A program made the position numbers and the translations under genes. A model generated the notes under the pieces. The model ran no database searches. It was not told the DNA's origin and worked only from the letters and a program-made list of their open reading frames with translations. A stretch of 8,302 nt of DNA from an uncultured Clostridium sp. (GTDB taxonomy: Bacteria; Bacillota; Clostridia; Clostridiales; Clostridiaceae): contig CAKVLD010000097.1 of the NCBI GenBank assembly GCA_934755305.1, positions 1-8,302 on the forward strand. Reading direction: 5' to 3'. The stretch's first letter is position 1. Every line of letters begins with the position of its first letter. Positions 1 to 6,196 of this stretch are shown here, piece after piece.

Positions 1-303
1 GGCTTAATAAACACAATTAAAAATAGAAGAAGCCAGTCAGAATTTTTAAAAGGAATATCCTTTAGAAATCATTATTTAATGTTGATTAAAAATGAAGTTC
101 AATATACATATAAGAAAGATAAATTAGGTATATTCATTGATTGGATGAAGTATATTATATTCTTTTTATTATTTGATTTTAAATGTTTAAAGTATATTAA
201 AGAAATAAAAAAATATAAAGATAATGCACTTGAAAAGAGAAAAGTTATTATGGAAAATGTTAAAATTAGCAATGAAGAAATCTATAAGTTGTTTGATTTA
301 TAA
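1..303 (+). CDS. GT2 glycosyltransferase, C-terminal fragment (5' end outside window)
   Basis: The frame is open from base 1 and closes with TAA at 301-303, giving the last 100 residues of a protein that begins upstream. The fragment has the look of the tail of a family 2 (GT-A fold) sugar transferase: an RNHYLMLIKN segment at about residues 22-31, like the R-N-x-Y/L-x-x-x-KN segment that follows the catalytic domain in many rhamnosyltransferase-like enzymes; a hydrophobic, probably membrane-contacting stretch at about 44-60; and a basic tail ending in KRKVIMENVKIS then an acidic helix, a pattern common at the end of such proteins. The catalytic domain is not in the window, so donor and acceptor cannot be inferred. 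Its stop lies 15 nt before the next gene and in the same frame, which suggests co-transcription. The family call rests on the tail pattern alone. Confidence 0.6.
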   Translation, partial: GLINTIKNRRSQSEFLKGISFRNHYLMLIKNEVQYTYKKDKLGIFIDWMKYIIFFLLFDFKCLKYIKEIKKYKDNALEKRKVIMENVKISNEEIYKLFDL

Positions 304-305
304 TT

Positions 306-310
306 AGGAG
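306..310 (+). promoter_or_regulatory. Ribosome binding site for the TTG-started glycosyltransferase
   Basis: AGGAG lies 8 nt before the TTG at 319-321. Two overlapping ATG codons at 311-316 are out of frame and one meets TGA almost at once (320-322), so they cannot start the gene. The only usable start between the in-frame stop at 301-303 and the conserved N-terminus is this TTG. Confidence 0.75.
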
Positions 311-318
311 ATGATGTT

Positions 319-1197
319 TTGAGAAATATTGCAGCAGTAATTATAACTTACAATACGGGAAATGAATTTTCTAAAAATGTACTTTCGTTAAAGAAACATG
401 TGGGGGAAGTTATAGTTGTAGATAATGGATCTAACAAAGAAACTTTATCAATGTTAAGGGGATTAAAAGAAGAGATTACTTTAATTGAACTAAATGAAAA
501 TAAGGGAATTGCTTATGCTTTAAATAGGGGAATTGAATATGCAGTAAATAATGATTTTCAATGGGTATTAACACTAGATCATGATAGTACTGTAAGTGAT
601 TCGATGATTTCTAATATGTTAAGCGTATATAATTCAATTGATGAAAGTGAAAAGGAAAAAATAGTTATGCTTACACCTAAGCATGTTGAAGAAAAGCAAA
701 TGGATGTAGTATCAAAGAGTCAAGAAAATAAATGGGAATATGTATTAACAGAAATAACTTCTGGTGCATTGACCAAGGCTGATTTTTATAAAAATGAGTT
801 ATATGATGAAAAGTTGTTCATTGATTTAGTAGACCATGACTATTGTTTACGTATAAATAGTATGGGATATAAAATTATAAGAGTTAATTCGGCAATACTA
901 ATTCATAACTTAGGAGAATCTATTCAAAAGAAAATTTTAGGTATTACGATTACACCAACTAATCATAGTGCTTTAAGAAGATATTATATGAGTAGAAATA
1001 GAAAATATATTTGGAATAAGTATAGGGGAACATTTAAAGAATGGGTAATAAAAGATAAAATAAGATTTTTAAATGAAATAGTTAAAATAATAGCTTTTGA
1101 AGATGAAAAATTAAATAAACTTAAAATGATAAAGTTAGGTTTAAATGATTATAAAGATAAGAAATGGGGCTGCTATTTTAATCATCATAGTAAATAA
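319..1197 (+). CDS. Rhamnosyltransferase-like GT2 glycosyltransferase (paralogue A)
   Basis: Probable cytoplasmic, membrane-associated transferase that adds a sugar, plausibly L-rhamnose from dTDP-L-rhamnose, to the lipid-linked repeat unit. The 292-aa protein opens with the GT-A nucleotide-binding strand (IAAVIITYN, residues 4-12), then VVDNGS (33-38), the NKGIAYALNRG segment (61-71) and the metal-binding acidic motif TLDHDS (85-90). A second acidic cluster, LFIDLVDHDYCLR (166-178), is the likely catalytic-base region, followed by HN at 196-197 and an RRYYMSRNR segment (220-228). The layout matches the bacterial rhamnosyltransferase group of GT2 enzymes, in which the acidic motif is usually DQDS; here the middle residue is His. 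TTG is the only possible start in frame. It is a paralogue of the gene at 2597-3475, with which it shares length and motif order. The last eight residues after WG diverge from the paralogue. Sugar specificity is inferred, not shown. Confidence 0.85.
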   Translation: MRNIAAVIITYNTGNEFSKNVLSLKKHVGEVIVVDNGSNKETLSMLRGLKEEITLIELNENKGIAYALNRGIEYAVNNDFQWVLTLDHDSTVSDSMISNMLSVYNSIDESEKEKIVMLTPKHVEEKQMDVVSKSQENKWEYVLTEITSGALTKADFYKNELYDEKLFIDLVDHDYCLRINSMGYKIIRVNSAILIHNLGESIQKKILGITITPTNHSALRRYYMSRNRKYIWNKYRGTFKEWVIKDKIRFLNEIVKIIAFEDEKLNKLKMIKLGLNDYKDKKWGCYFNHHSK

Positions 1198-1215
1198 TTA
1201 TAGTTTAGTAAGAAT

Positions 1216-1219
1216 GGAG
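1216..1219 (+). promoter_or_regulatory. Ribosome binding site fixing the polymerase gene start at 1229
   Basis: GGAG followed by AAAG lies 9 nt before ATG 1229-1231. The upstream in-frame ATG codons at 1145 (inside the preceding gene) and 1214 have no comparable site at proper distance, so 1229 is the favoured start. Confidence 0.65.
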
Positions 1220-1228
1220 AAAGTGATT

Positions 1229-2566
1229 ATGAGAAAAAAGATATATAATTATTTGGTTATATTAATATTTTTAGAATTAGTATTAGGTGGATTAGGAAAT
1301 TTATTTGGTTTACCAATTAGAAAAGGGTTATTTGTAGTTGGAATATTATATACTTTATATATGATTTATGCTGATAGAATAAGAATTTCAAAGACATATT
1401 TGGGTATAATTGCAGTGGTATTGATTTATGTGGCTTTTGGTAGCGTAGTAGGATTAGTTAAGGGAAATAGTTTAGGTGCAATTTTTGCAGATGCTAACTC
1501 ATTTTTAGGTATTATTTATTTATTACTACTGGCTGTTTACTTTAGGGGTGATTCAACTAAAATTAATAAAGGAATAAGCATAATTGCTAATGCGTCTGTG
1601 GTTGTTGCATTAATTACAATAGGTTTATTCTTCTACAGTAGAATATTCCTTCCAGGTAATGAAAGTATAATTGTGGCTTATATGGCATTAGAAGAAAAAT
1701 TAAAATATGGTTTTATAAGTGGACTTGTACATTCAAATAATTATGCCAGAGTATTCTTATTTAATGGTATATTTATGGAAATAGGAGCTTTAGTATACAT
1801 GATAAGATTAATGTCTCCAGAATGTAGAAATAGAATAGTAACTACCATTAAGATGGCAATATTATTTATTGGAATATATGTTTCATCAACAAGAGGATTC
1901 TGGCTTGGAACAGCTGTAGGTGTTGTGATAGCTCTTGGATATTATTTATTTAGAGTAAGAAAAAGAAAATTTAAAATTGCAAGCATAGCAATAGTATTTG
2001 CAGTATTAGTTATATTTATTAATGTTTTACCTAAAACTATAGACACAGTAACAACACCACAAACTCATGTAGGTAGTGGGACTGAAAGCACAAAGGATAG
2101 AGTTGATTCAATACTAGATTTTCAAAATAATGCATCTAATCAAGTAAGACTTATTCAGCTGAAATTTTTACTAAATGAATTTAAGAAGGCACCAATAGTA
2201 GGAGCAGGTTTTGGAGCAAGTTTAAATGAATATAGCGAGTATATGATGGAAAGTAGTGGATTAACAGTAGACCCAAGCAATTTTGAGTTATATTATGTTG
2301 AACTATTATATAAAACAGGGGTAATTGGAATAGTTTATTTCTTCGGATATTTCTTATACAAGTTTATTCAATTAGTAAGAATGATAATAAAAGTAAAATT
2401 AAGTGAACTAGATGAAGAAGTCTTAGCTACATGGACAATTGGCTTTATAGCATTTTTAGTTTCCAGTGTTACCAATCCTTATTTAGCAAGTTTATCAGGA
2501 ATATTTGTATTAACTTTTGAATGTTATGTATTACAAAATTTCTTGGAAAAATATAATTGTGCTTAA
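1229..2566 (+). CDS. O-antigen ligase/polymerase family membrane protein, probable Wzy
   Basis: Predicted polytopic inner-membrane protein of 445 aa that would polymerise undecaprenyl-linked repeat units on the outer face of the membrane. Hydrophobic segments lie at about 7-28, 33-48, 57-76, 91-104, 116-137, 173-192, 207-219, 224-241, 249-267, 364-381 and 402-435. The large extracytoplasmic loop of this family is about 268-360. Family signatures visible are SSTRGFWLG (219-227, the conserved RG after a helix), NQVRLIQLKFLLNEF with APIVGAGFGA (304-330, the conserved Arg and P-x-x-G-x-G), ELLYKTGVIG (358-367) and a late NPY (416-418). These are Wzy_C/O-antigen ligase features. In a Gram-positive locus packed with glycosyltransferases, polymerase is more likely than ligase, but the sequence alone does not separate them. 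It lies 31 nt after the preceding gene. A start at 1145 would add 28 residues; see the site at 1216-1219. Confidence 0.85.
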   Translation: MRKKIYNYLVILIFLELVLGGLGNLFGLPIRKGLFVVGILYTLYMIYADRIRISKTYLGIIAVVLIYVAFGSVVGLVKGNSLGAIFADANSFLGIIYLLLLAVYFRGDSTKINKGISIIANASVVVALITIGLFFYSRIFLPGNESIIVAYMALEEKLKYGFISGLVHSNNYARVFLFNGIFMEIGALVYMIRLMSPECRNRIVTTIKMAILFIGIYVSSTRGFWLGTAVGVVIALGYYLFRVRKRKFKIASIAIVFAVLVIFINVLPKTIDTVTTPQTHVGSGTESTKDRVDSILDFQNNASNQVRLIQLKFLLNEFKKAPIVGAGFGASLNEYSEYMMESSGLTVDPSNFELYYVELLYKTGVIGIVYFFGYFLYKFIQLVRMIIKVKLSELDEEVLATWTIGFIAFLVSSVTNPYLASLSGIFVLTFECYVLQNFLEKYNCA

Positions 2567-2583
2567 AATATATAAGGATCAAT

Positions 2584-2588
2584 GGAGG
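2584..2588 (+). promoter_or_regulatory. Ribosome binding site supporting a GTG start at 2597
   Basis: GGAGG sits 8 nt before GTG 2597-2599. The alternative ATG at 2582 overlaps this site and has only AAGGA at 2574-2578, 3 nt away, which is too close. The GTG start also gives an N-terminus (MEKIAA) that lines up residue for residue with the paralogue starting at 319 (MRNIAA). Confidence 0.7.
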
Positions 2589-2596
2589 TAAAAACA

Positions 2597-3475
2597 GTGG
2601 AAAAAATTGCAGCTATAGTAGTTACGTATAATCCTGATGAAGGTTTAAATAAATCAACAAAAAGCTTGATTAAGCAAGTTGATAGCATCATCATGGTGGA
2701 TAATGGCTCAAATGATGAAGGAAAAGAAATAATTAACAAAATAAAAAATAAATATGGAGAAAAAATAGAAGTAATTTTTAATGAAGAAAATTTAGGAATA
2801 GCTACAGCTCTAAATAAAGGTGTTAAATATGCATTAAATAATGATTACAAGTGGATTTTAACTATGGATCAAGATAGTTGTGCCGAAGAAAATATGGTTA
2901 AGATAATGCTTGAAACTTATTATGCAATAGACGAAAATGAGAGAAAAGATATATTGAGCTTGTTTCCAACATTCATCGATAGAGGGATAGAATCTTTAGA
3001 TAAGAATAATGAAAATGTAAAATATGAATATGTTGATGCAGAAATAACGTCAGGGAATTTATTGAAAGCAGAAATTTTTGAAAAAGCAGGTTTTTTTGAT
3101 GATAGTTTATTTATAGATATGGTAGATACTGATTATTGCATGAGATTAAATGAACTTGGAATTAAAATGATTAGGATAAGTGGTGCTATACTAAACCATA
3201 GTATAGGTAATAGTAAGCAGGTTAAAAAGTTATTTGGAACATTTAATACTTCTAATCATTCAGCTACAAGAAGATATTATATGACTAGAAATAGATTTTA
3301 TACATGGAATAAATATAAGAACTTAAATAGTTTTACCTTAAATAGAGATAAGAAATTATTTAAAAAAGAGTTTGTTAAAATAATTTTAGGGGAAGATGAT
3401 AAGTTAAATAAAGTTAAGATGGTTTTAAAAGGATATAAAGATTATAAAAACGGAGTTAGGGGTAAATTAAAATAA
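2597..3475 (+). CDS. Rhamnosyltransferase-like GT2 glycosyltransferase (paralogue B)
   Basis: Predicted family 2 sugar transferase acting at the cytoplasmic face on the lipid-linked repeat unit; dTDP-L-rhamnose is the likely donor by family resemblance and by the rfb genes downstream. With the GTG start it has 292 aa. Visible motifs are IAAIVVTYNP (4-13), MVDNGSND (33-40), LGIATALNKG (66-75), the acidic TMDQDS motif (89-94, the form usual for rhamnosyltransferases), SG at 152-153, LFIDMVDTDYCMRLNELG (171-188, second acidic cluster), NHS at 200-202, and RRYYMTRNRFYTWNKY (225-240). The C-terminus is basic. It is a clear paralogue of the gene at 319-1197, lying on the other side of the polymerase gene. 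A start at ATG 2582 would give 297 aa but has a poor ribosome site. It begins 30 nt after the polymerase stop. The enzyme family is secure; the exact linkage is unknown. Confidence 0.87.
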   Translation: MEKIAAIVVTYNPDEGLNKSTKSLIKQVDSIIMVDNGSNDEGKEIINKIKNKYGEKIEVIFNEENLGIATALNKGVKYALNNDYKWILTMDQDSCAEENMVKIMLETYYAIDENERKDILSLFPTFIDRGIESLDKNNENVKYEYVDAEITSGNLLKAEIFEKAGFFDDSLFIDMVDTDYCMRLNELGIKMIRISGAILNHSIGNSKQVKKLFGTFNTSNHSATRRYYMTRNRFYTWNKYKNLNSFTLNRDKKLFKKEFVKIILGEDDKLNKVKMVLKGYKDYKNGVRGKLK

Positions 3476-3484
3476 AAGATGCAG

Positions 3485-3520
3485 ACCTTCTTACTAAAAT
3501 AATAATATAGGTAAGAAGGT
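3485..3520 (+). repeat. 10-bp perfect inverted repeat between two glycosyltransferase genes
   Basis: ACCTTCTTAC at 3485-3494 is the exact reverse complement of GTAAGAAGGT at 3511-3520, with a 16-nt AT-rich loop. In RNA it could form a stem-loop between the stop at 3475 and the start at 3543. After the stem the sequence is TTATAATG, not a clean T-run, so it is at best a weak terminator or attenuator; an mRNA-stability or processing element is equally possible. The next ribosome site begins 10 nt after it. Confidence 0.55.
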
Positions 3521-3542
3521 TTATAATGAAAAGGAGAATAGA

Positions 3543-4457
3543 ATGTTAGGAATTATAATTGCAAACTGGAACGGTGAGAAAATTATTGATAAATGTTTGC
3601 AAAGCTTAGTAGAACAAGATTATAAAAATTTTAAAGTATACATAATTGATAATGCATCTAAGGATAAGTCTATAGAAATAATAGAAAGATATTCAAAAGA
3701 AATTAATATTCAGCTTACTAAGCTAGATTATAATAGTGGATTTGCCGTAGCTAATAATATTGGAATAAAGCAGGCTATAGATGATGGGTGTGAATATGTA
3801 TTTACACTTAACAATGATGTTGAAGTTACGAAAGATGCTATTGAAAATGCAATGAATGAAATTGCTAAAAAAGAAAGTGATGTATATCAAATGTTTATGA
3901 TCAATTATTTTAATAGAGATAATTGTGATGCAGCAGGATTAAATTTCAATTCTAAGTTAATTCCTATTCAAGTAGGATTTCAAAGTAGTATAGAAGAGGT
4001 ATTAAAAAGTAAGGATGAAATTTCAATTGAAGGTGTATGTGCAGGAGCAGCCATATACTCTAGTGCTGCTTTAGGGAGTGTAAAGCTTGAAAATGGTGAT
4101 TTCTTTGATAGCAACTTCTTTGCTTATTATGAAGATGTTGATTTATCTTTAAGATTAAGAAATTCAGGATTTAAGTTTAAATTGTTAAAAAATAGTATAG
4201 TTTATCATATGCATTCAGCAACTGGTAATAGAGTAAATGGATTTAAAGAGTACTATTTAGTTAGAAATTTATTTATGTATACAAAAAGAAATCAAAGTGC
4301 TGAAAATTTAAAGAAAAATCAATATTCGTATTATATAATTTTTATTCATAAATTTTTAAAGAGTATACCAAATTTTAAAGCAATGAAGCTAACTGTAAAA
4401 GGATTAAGAGATGGATTGAAGGAAAGAAAAAAATACAGTTATAATGTTGGAAAATAA
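3543..4457 (+). CDS. GT2 family glycosyltransferase (third complete)
   Basis: Predicted GT-A-fold inverting sugar transferase of 304 aa for repeat-unit assembly. Motifs in order: LGIIIANWNG (2-11), YIIDNASKD (33-41), YNSGFAVANNIG (63-74), the metal-site strand TLNNDVEV (88-95, D92 being the key acid), GVCAGAAIYSS (164-174), then FFAYYEDVDLSLRLRNSGF (192-210), in which the EDVD acids include the expected catalytic base, YHMHSATG (221-228), and YYLVRNLFMYTKRN (237-250). This arrangement, with N-S-G-F-x-x-x-N-N and E-D-V-D, is that of the WbbL/RfbF-like GT2 group and differs from the two paralogues at 319 and 2597, which carry D-x-D-S and V-D-x-D-Y. The ATG has AAGGAG at 3531-3536, 6 nt upstream. 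It is the last gene before a 220-bp gap containing a promoter, so it probably ends the upstream transcription unit, although no strong terminator is seen. Donor and acceptor are unknown. Confidence 0.87.
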   Translation: MLGIIIANWNGEKIIDKCLQSLVEQDYKNFKVYIIDNASKDKSIEIIERYSKEINIQLTKLDYNSGFAVANNIGIKQAIDDGCEYVFTLNNDVEVTKDAIENAMNEIAKKESDVYQMFMINYFNRDNCDAAGLNFNSKLIPIQVGFQSSIEEVLKSKDEISIEGVCAGAAIYSSAALGSVKLENGDFFDSNFFAYYEDVDLSLRLRNSGFKFKLLKNSIVYHMHSATGNRVNGFKEYYLVRNLFMYTKRNQSAENLKKNQYSYYIIFIHKFLKSIPNFKAMKLTVKGLRDGLKERKKYSYNVGK

Positions 4458-4532
4458 CTTATTGTATGTAGGAATATAATTATAAATATAAATGGTAATA
4501 AAATTTGAATAGTATAAAAATGTTAAAAAAAA

Positions 4533-4561
4533 TTGTATTATTTAAATAATTAATGTATAAT
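4533..4561 (+). promoter_or_regulatory. Probable sigma-A promoter for the downstream genes
   Basis: TTGTAT (4533-4538) and a perfect TATAAT (4556-4561) are separated by 17 bp, the optimal spacing for the housekeeping sigma factor. The -35 box matches TTGACA at the first three positions and at the fifth. An A-run lies just upstream (4525-4532) and could act as an UP-like element. Transcription would begin near 4568 and could drive the GT2 gene at 4678, the phosphoglycosyl transferase and the rfb genes. In such AT-rich DNA chance TATAAT matches are frequent; spacing and location in the only large gap raise the odds. Confidence 0.6.
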
Positions 4562-4586
4562 TTATTGGATAAAGAATAAAGACAGA

Positions 4587-4604
4587 ATGCTTTGTTGAAA
4601 GCAT
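4587..4604 (+). repeat. Leader hairpin, 7-bp stem with 4-nt loop
   Basis: ATGCTTT (4587-4593) pairs perfectly with AAAGCAT (4598-4604) around the loop GTTG, about 20 nt after the predicted transcription start. The stem is mostly A-T and has no adjacent T-run, so it is not a convincing terminator. TGCTTT recurs at 4620-4625 and could pair alternatively with AAAGCA at 4598-4603. Confidence 0.4.
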
Positions 4605-4677
4605 AGATATATTTCTTCTTGCTTTAGTAAAAATGAAATGGAATTTACTTTATGAAGATTAGGAATGGAGAAAAATT

Positions 4678-5493
4678 ATGATAAAACAGATGTGTTTATC
4701 TATAATTATCGTAAATTATAGAAATTATGAATTAACTATAAAGTGTATTAAGTCGGTTAAAGCTTCAATAAAAAATATAAATTATGAAATTATAGTTATA
4801 GATAATGATTCACCAAACCAAAGCTATGAAAAAATATTAAATGAATTTAATAACGATAATGTAGTAAGTGTTATTAAAAATAATAAAAATTCTGGATTTG
4901 GTGCTGCAAATAATTTAGGAGCTGAAAAAGCCGGTGGAGAATACGTTCTCTTTTTAAACCCAGATATAGTAGTTGTAGACAATGCTATAGAGAAAATGCT
5001 TAACAAGATAAAAGAGGATAGTGAAATAGGGCTTTTATCTGGAAAATTATTAAATGATGATAGAAGTGTACAATATTCGTGCAGAAGAATATTACCTTTG
5101 AATAAGTTTTTATGTTGTAGAACACCAATATCTAAATTAGTGTCAAAAAATAAAAAGGAACAATATGACTTTGAGTATTTAATGAAAGATTTTAATCATG
5201 ATGTATCAAGCGAAGTAGAATGGGTCATGGGAGCTTGTGTGTTAATGAGAAAAGAATTCTTTTTTGAGGTTGGTAAATTTAGTAAGGAATACTTTATGTA
5301 TTTTGAAGACGTTGATTTATGTTATAAAGTAAGAAAAAAAGGAAAGAAAGTTTATTATTTAGCTGATGCTGAGCTTATCCATTTACATAGACAAGAGAGT
5401 ACGAAGAAATTAAGCAAAATGACAATGATTCATTTAAAAAGCATGTCAAAGTTTTATTATAAATATTACTTTAATAAATTTGATTTTAAATAG
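4678..5493 (+). CDS. WbbL-like GT2 family glycosyltransferase
   Basis: Predicted 271-aa family 2 transferase, close in architecture to WbbL-type rhamnosyltransferases, which add rhamnose to a lipid-linked first sugar. Motifs: LSIIIVNYRNYELT (7-20), VIDNDSPN (40-47), NSGFGAANNLG (71-81), the metal-site strand LFLNPDIVV (91-99), EWVMGACVLMRKEFF (181-195), then YFMYFEDVDLCYKVRKKG (205-222) with the EDVD catalytic-base cluster, and LIHLHRQES (233-241), the His-rich segment after the catalytic core. The C-terminus is rich in Lys, Tyr and Phe, fitting peripheral membrane contact. It is the first gene after the promoter at 4533-4561 and precedes the priming transferase by 42 nt, so it may add the second sugar, but position alone is weak evidence. 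The ATG at 4678 has GGAG 7 nt upstream. The family is firm; rhamnose specificity is inferred from resemblance and from the rfb genes. Confidence 0.88.
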   Translation: MIKQMCLSIIIVNYRNYELTIKCIKSVKASIKNINYEIIVIDNDSPNQSYEKILNEFNNDNVVSVIKNNKNSGFGAANNLGAEKAGGEYVLFLNPDIVVVDNAIEKMLNKIKEDSEIGLLSGKLLNDDRSVQYSCRRILPLNKFLCCRTPISKLVSKNKKEQYDFEYLMKDFNHDVSSEVEWVMGACVLMRKEFFFEVGKFSKEYFMYFEDVDLCYKVRKKGKKVYYLADAELIHLHRQESTKKLSKMTMIHLKSMSKFYYKYYFNKFDFK

Positions 5494-5535
5494 ATAATTT
5501 AGCTAATAAACTAGTTAGGAAAAGGAAAGATATTT

Positions 5536-6177
5536 ATGATTAACACAATGAATGGTAATAGCAAGGTTAAATCAAAGGCATATTTAATAGCGAAAAGAAT
5601 AACTGATGTGTTATTTTCTGGAATAGGGTTAATTATCTTGAGTCCAGTTTTTGTTATTGTTGCTATAGCAATAAAATTAGATTCTAAAGGCCCTATATTT
5701 TTCAAACAAGATAGAGTTGGGAAAGACGAAGAACTTTTTTCAATGTATAAATTTAGATCTATGGTTGTTAATGCTGAAGAGCTAAAAAAGGCATTAGAAA
5801 ATCAAAATGAAATGTCTGGACCAATGTTTAAAATGAAAAAAGATCCTAGAATAACTAGGGTGGGAAGATTCATAAGAAAAACAAGTATTGATGAATTACC
5901 ACAATTGGTTAATGTTATTAAGGGTGATATGAGTCTTGTTGGACCAAGACCAAGTTTGCCTAAAGAAGTAGAACAATTTGAACCATGGATGAAAGAAAGA
6001 CTAACAGTTCAACCAGGGATTACTTGTTTCTGGCAAGTTATGGGGAGAAATAGTATTCCTTTCGAAGAATGGATGAAATTGGATGTGAAGTATGTTAGAG
6101 AAAGAAACTATTTCTTAGATATAAAATTAATATTTAAAACATTTTTTGTATTATTTGGAGACGATAGTGCAAGCTAA
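5536..6177 (+). CDS. Priming phosphoglycosyl transferase (undecaprenyl-phosphate sugar phosphotransferase)
   Basis: Predicted monotopic membrane enzyme that transfers a sugar-1-phosphate from a nucleotide sugar to undecaprenyl phosphate, the first step of repeat-unit synthesis. The 213-aa protein is the minimal catalytic form (Bac_transf, PF02397), without the extra N-terminal membrane domain of WbaP/CpsE-type enzymes. Visible features: basic KRITD (20-24); one hydrophobic re-entrant segment (about 25-47) with the conserved Ser-Pro at 36-37; GPIFFKQDRVG (52-62); MYKFRSM (70-76); DPRITRVGRFIRKTSIDELPQL (103-124) with the catalytic Asp-Glu dyad at 119-120; DMSLVGPRPSLP (131-142); and a PGITCFWQVMGRN segment (160-172). 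All key family residues appear intact. AAAGGA at 5521-5526 precedes the ATG. The next gene, rfbD, starts 19 nt after its stop. Which sugar it loads (glucose, galactose, GlcNAc or another) cannot be read from the sequence. Confidence 0.92.
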   Translation: MINTMNGNSKVKSKAYLIAKRITDVLFSGIGLIILSPVFVIVAIAIKLDSKGPIFFKQDRVGKDEELFSMYKFRSMVVNAEELKKALENQNEMSGPMFKMKKDPRITRVGRFIRKTSIDELPQLVNVIKGDMSLVGPRPSLPKEVEQFEPWMKERLTVQPGITCFWQVMGRNSIPFEEWMKLDVKYVRERNYFLDIKLIFKTFFVLFGDDSAS

Positions 6178-6196
6178 TATGTTTTAGGAGGAATAT

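Larger units (their letters stand above)
4458..4677. other. Gene-free spacer with promoter and leader
   Basis: This is the longest gene-free stretch in the window, extremely AT-rich, and I see no credible reading frame or degenerate glycosyltransferase motif in it. It holds a sigma-A-type promoter at 4533-4561, then a leader of roughly 110 nt with a 7-bp hairpin at 4587-4604, and a ribosome site (GGAG, 4667-4670) 7 nt before the next ATG. No T-run-backed terminator for the upstream gene is apparent. Confidence 0.6.

Noticed and set aside
79..303. A separate 74-aa protein starting at ATG 79.
   Set aside because: The same frame is open back to base 1 and the residues before this Met fit the glycosyltransferase tail, so it is the 3' end of a longer gene.
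1145..1228. Longer 473-aa version of the polymerase starting at ATG 1145.
   Set aside because: It would overlap the preceding gene by 53 bases and has no well-placed ribosome site, while ATG 1229 has GGAG 9 nt upstream and a normal membrane-protein N-terminus.
2582..2596. ATG 2582 as the start of the second rhamnosyltransferase-like gene.
   Set aside because: This ATG overlaps the best Shine-Dalgarno site (GGAGG 2584-2588). The GTG at 2597 has correct spacing and matches the paralogue's N-terminus and length. It remains a possible alternative.
3485..3527. A strong rho-independent terminator after the second rhamnosyltransferase-like gene.
   Set aside because: The stem is followed by TTATAATG rather than a run of T, and the loop is long. 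It is recorded only as an inverted repeat.
4824..5006. Minus-strand open frame inside the WbbL-like gene.
   Set aside because: It is antisense to a well-supported gene, with no recognisable domain or ribosome site.
5511..5705. Minus-strand open frame opposite the priming transferase N-terminus.
   Set aside because: Its hydrophobic character mirrors the membrane segment of the + strand gene; no independent support.
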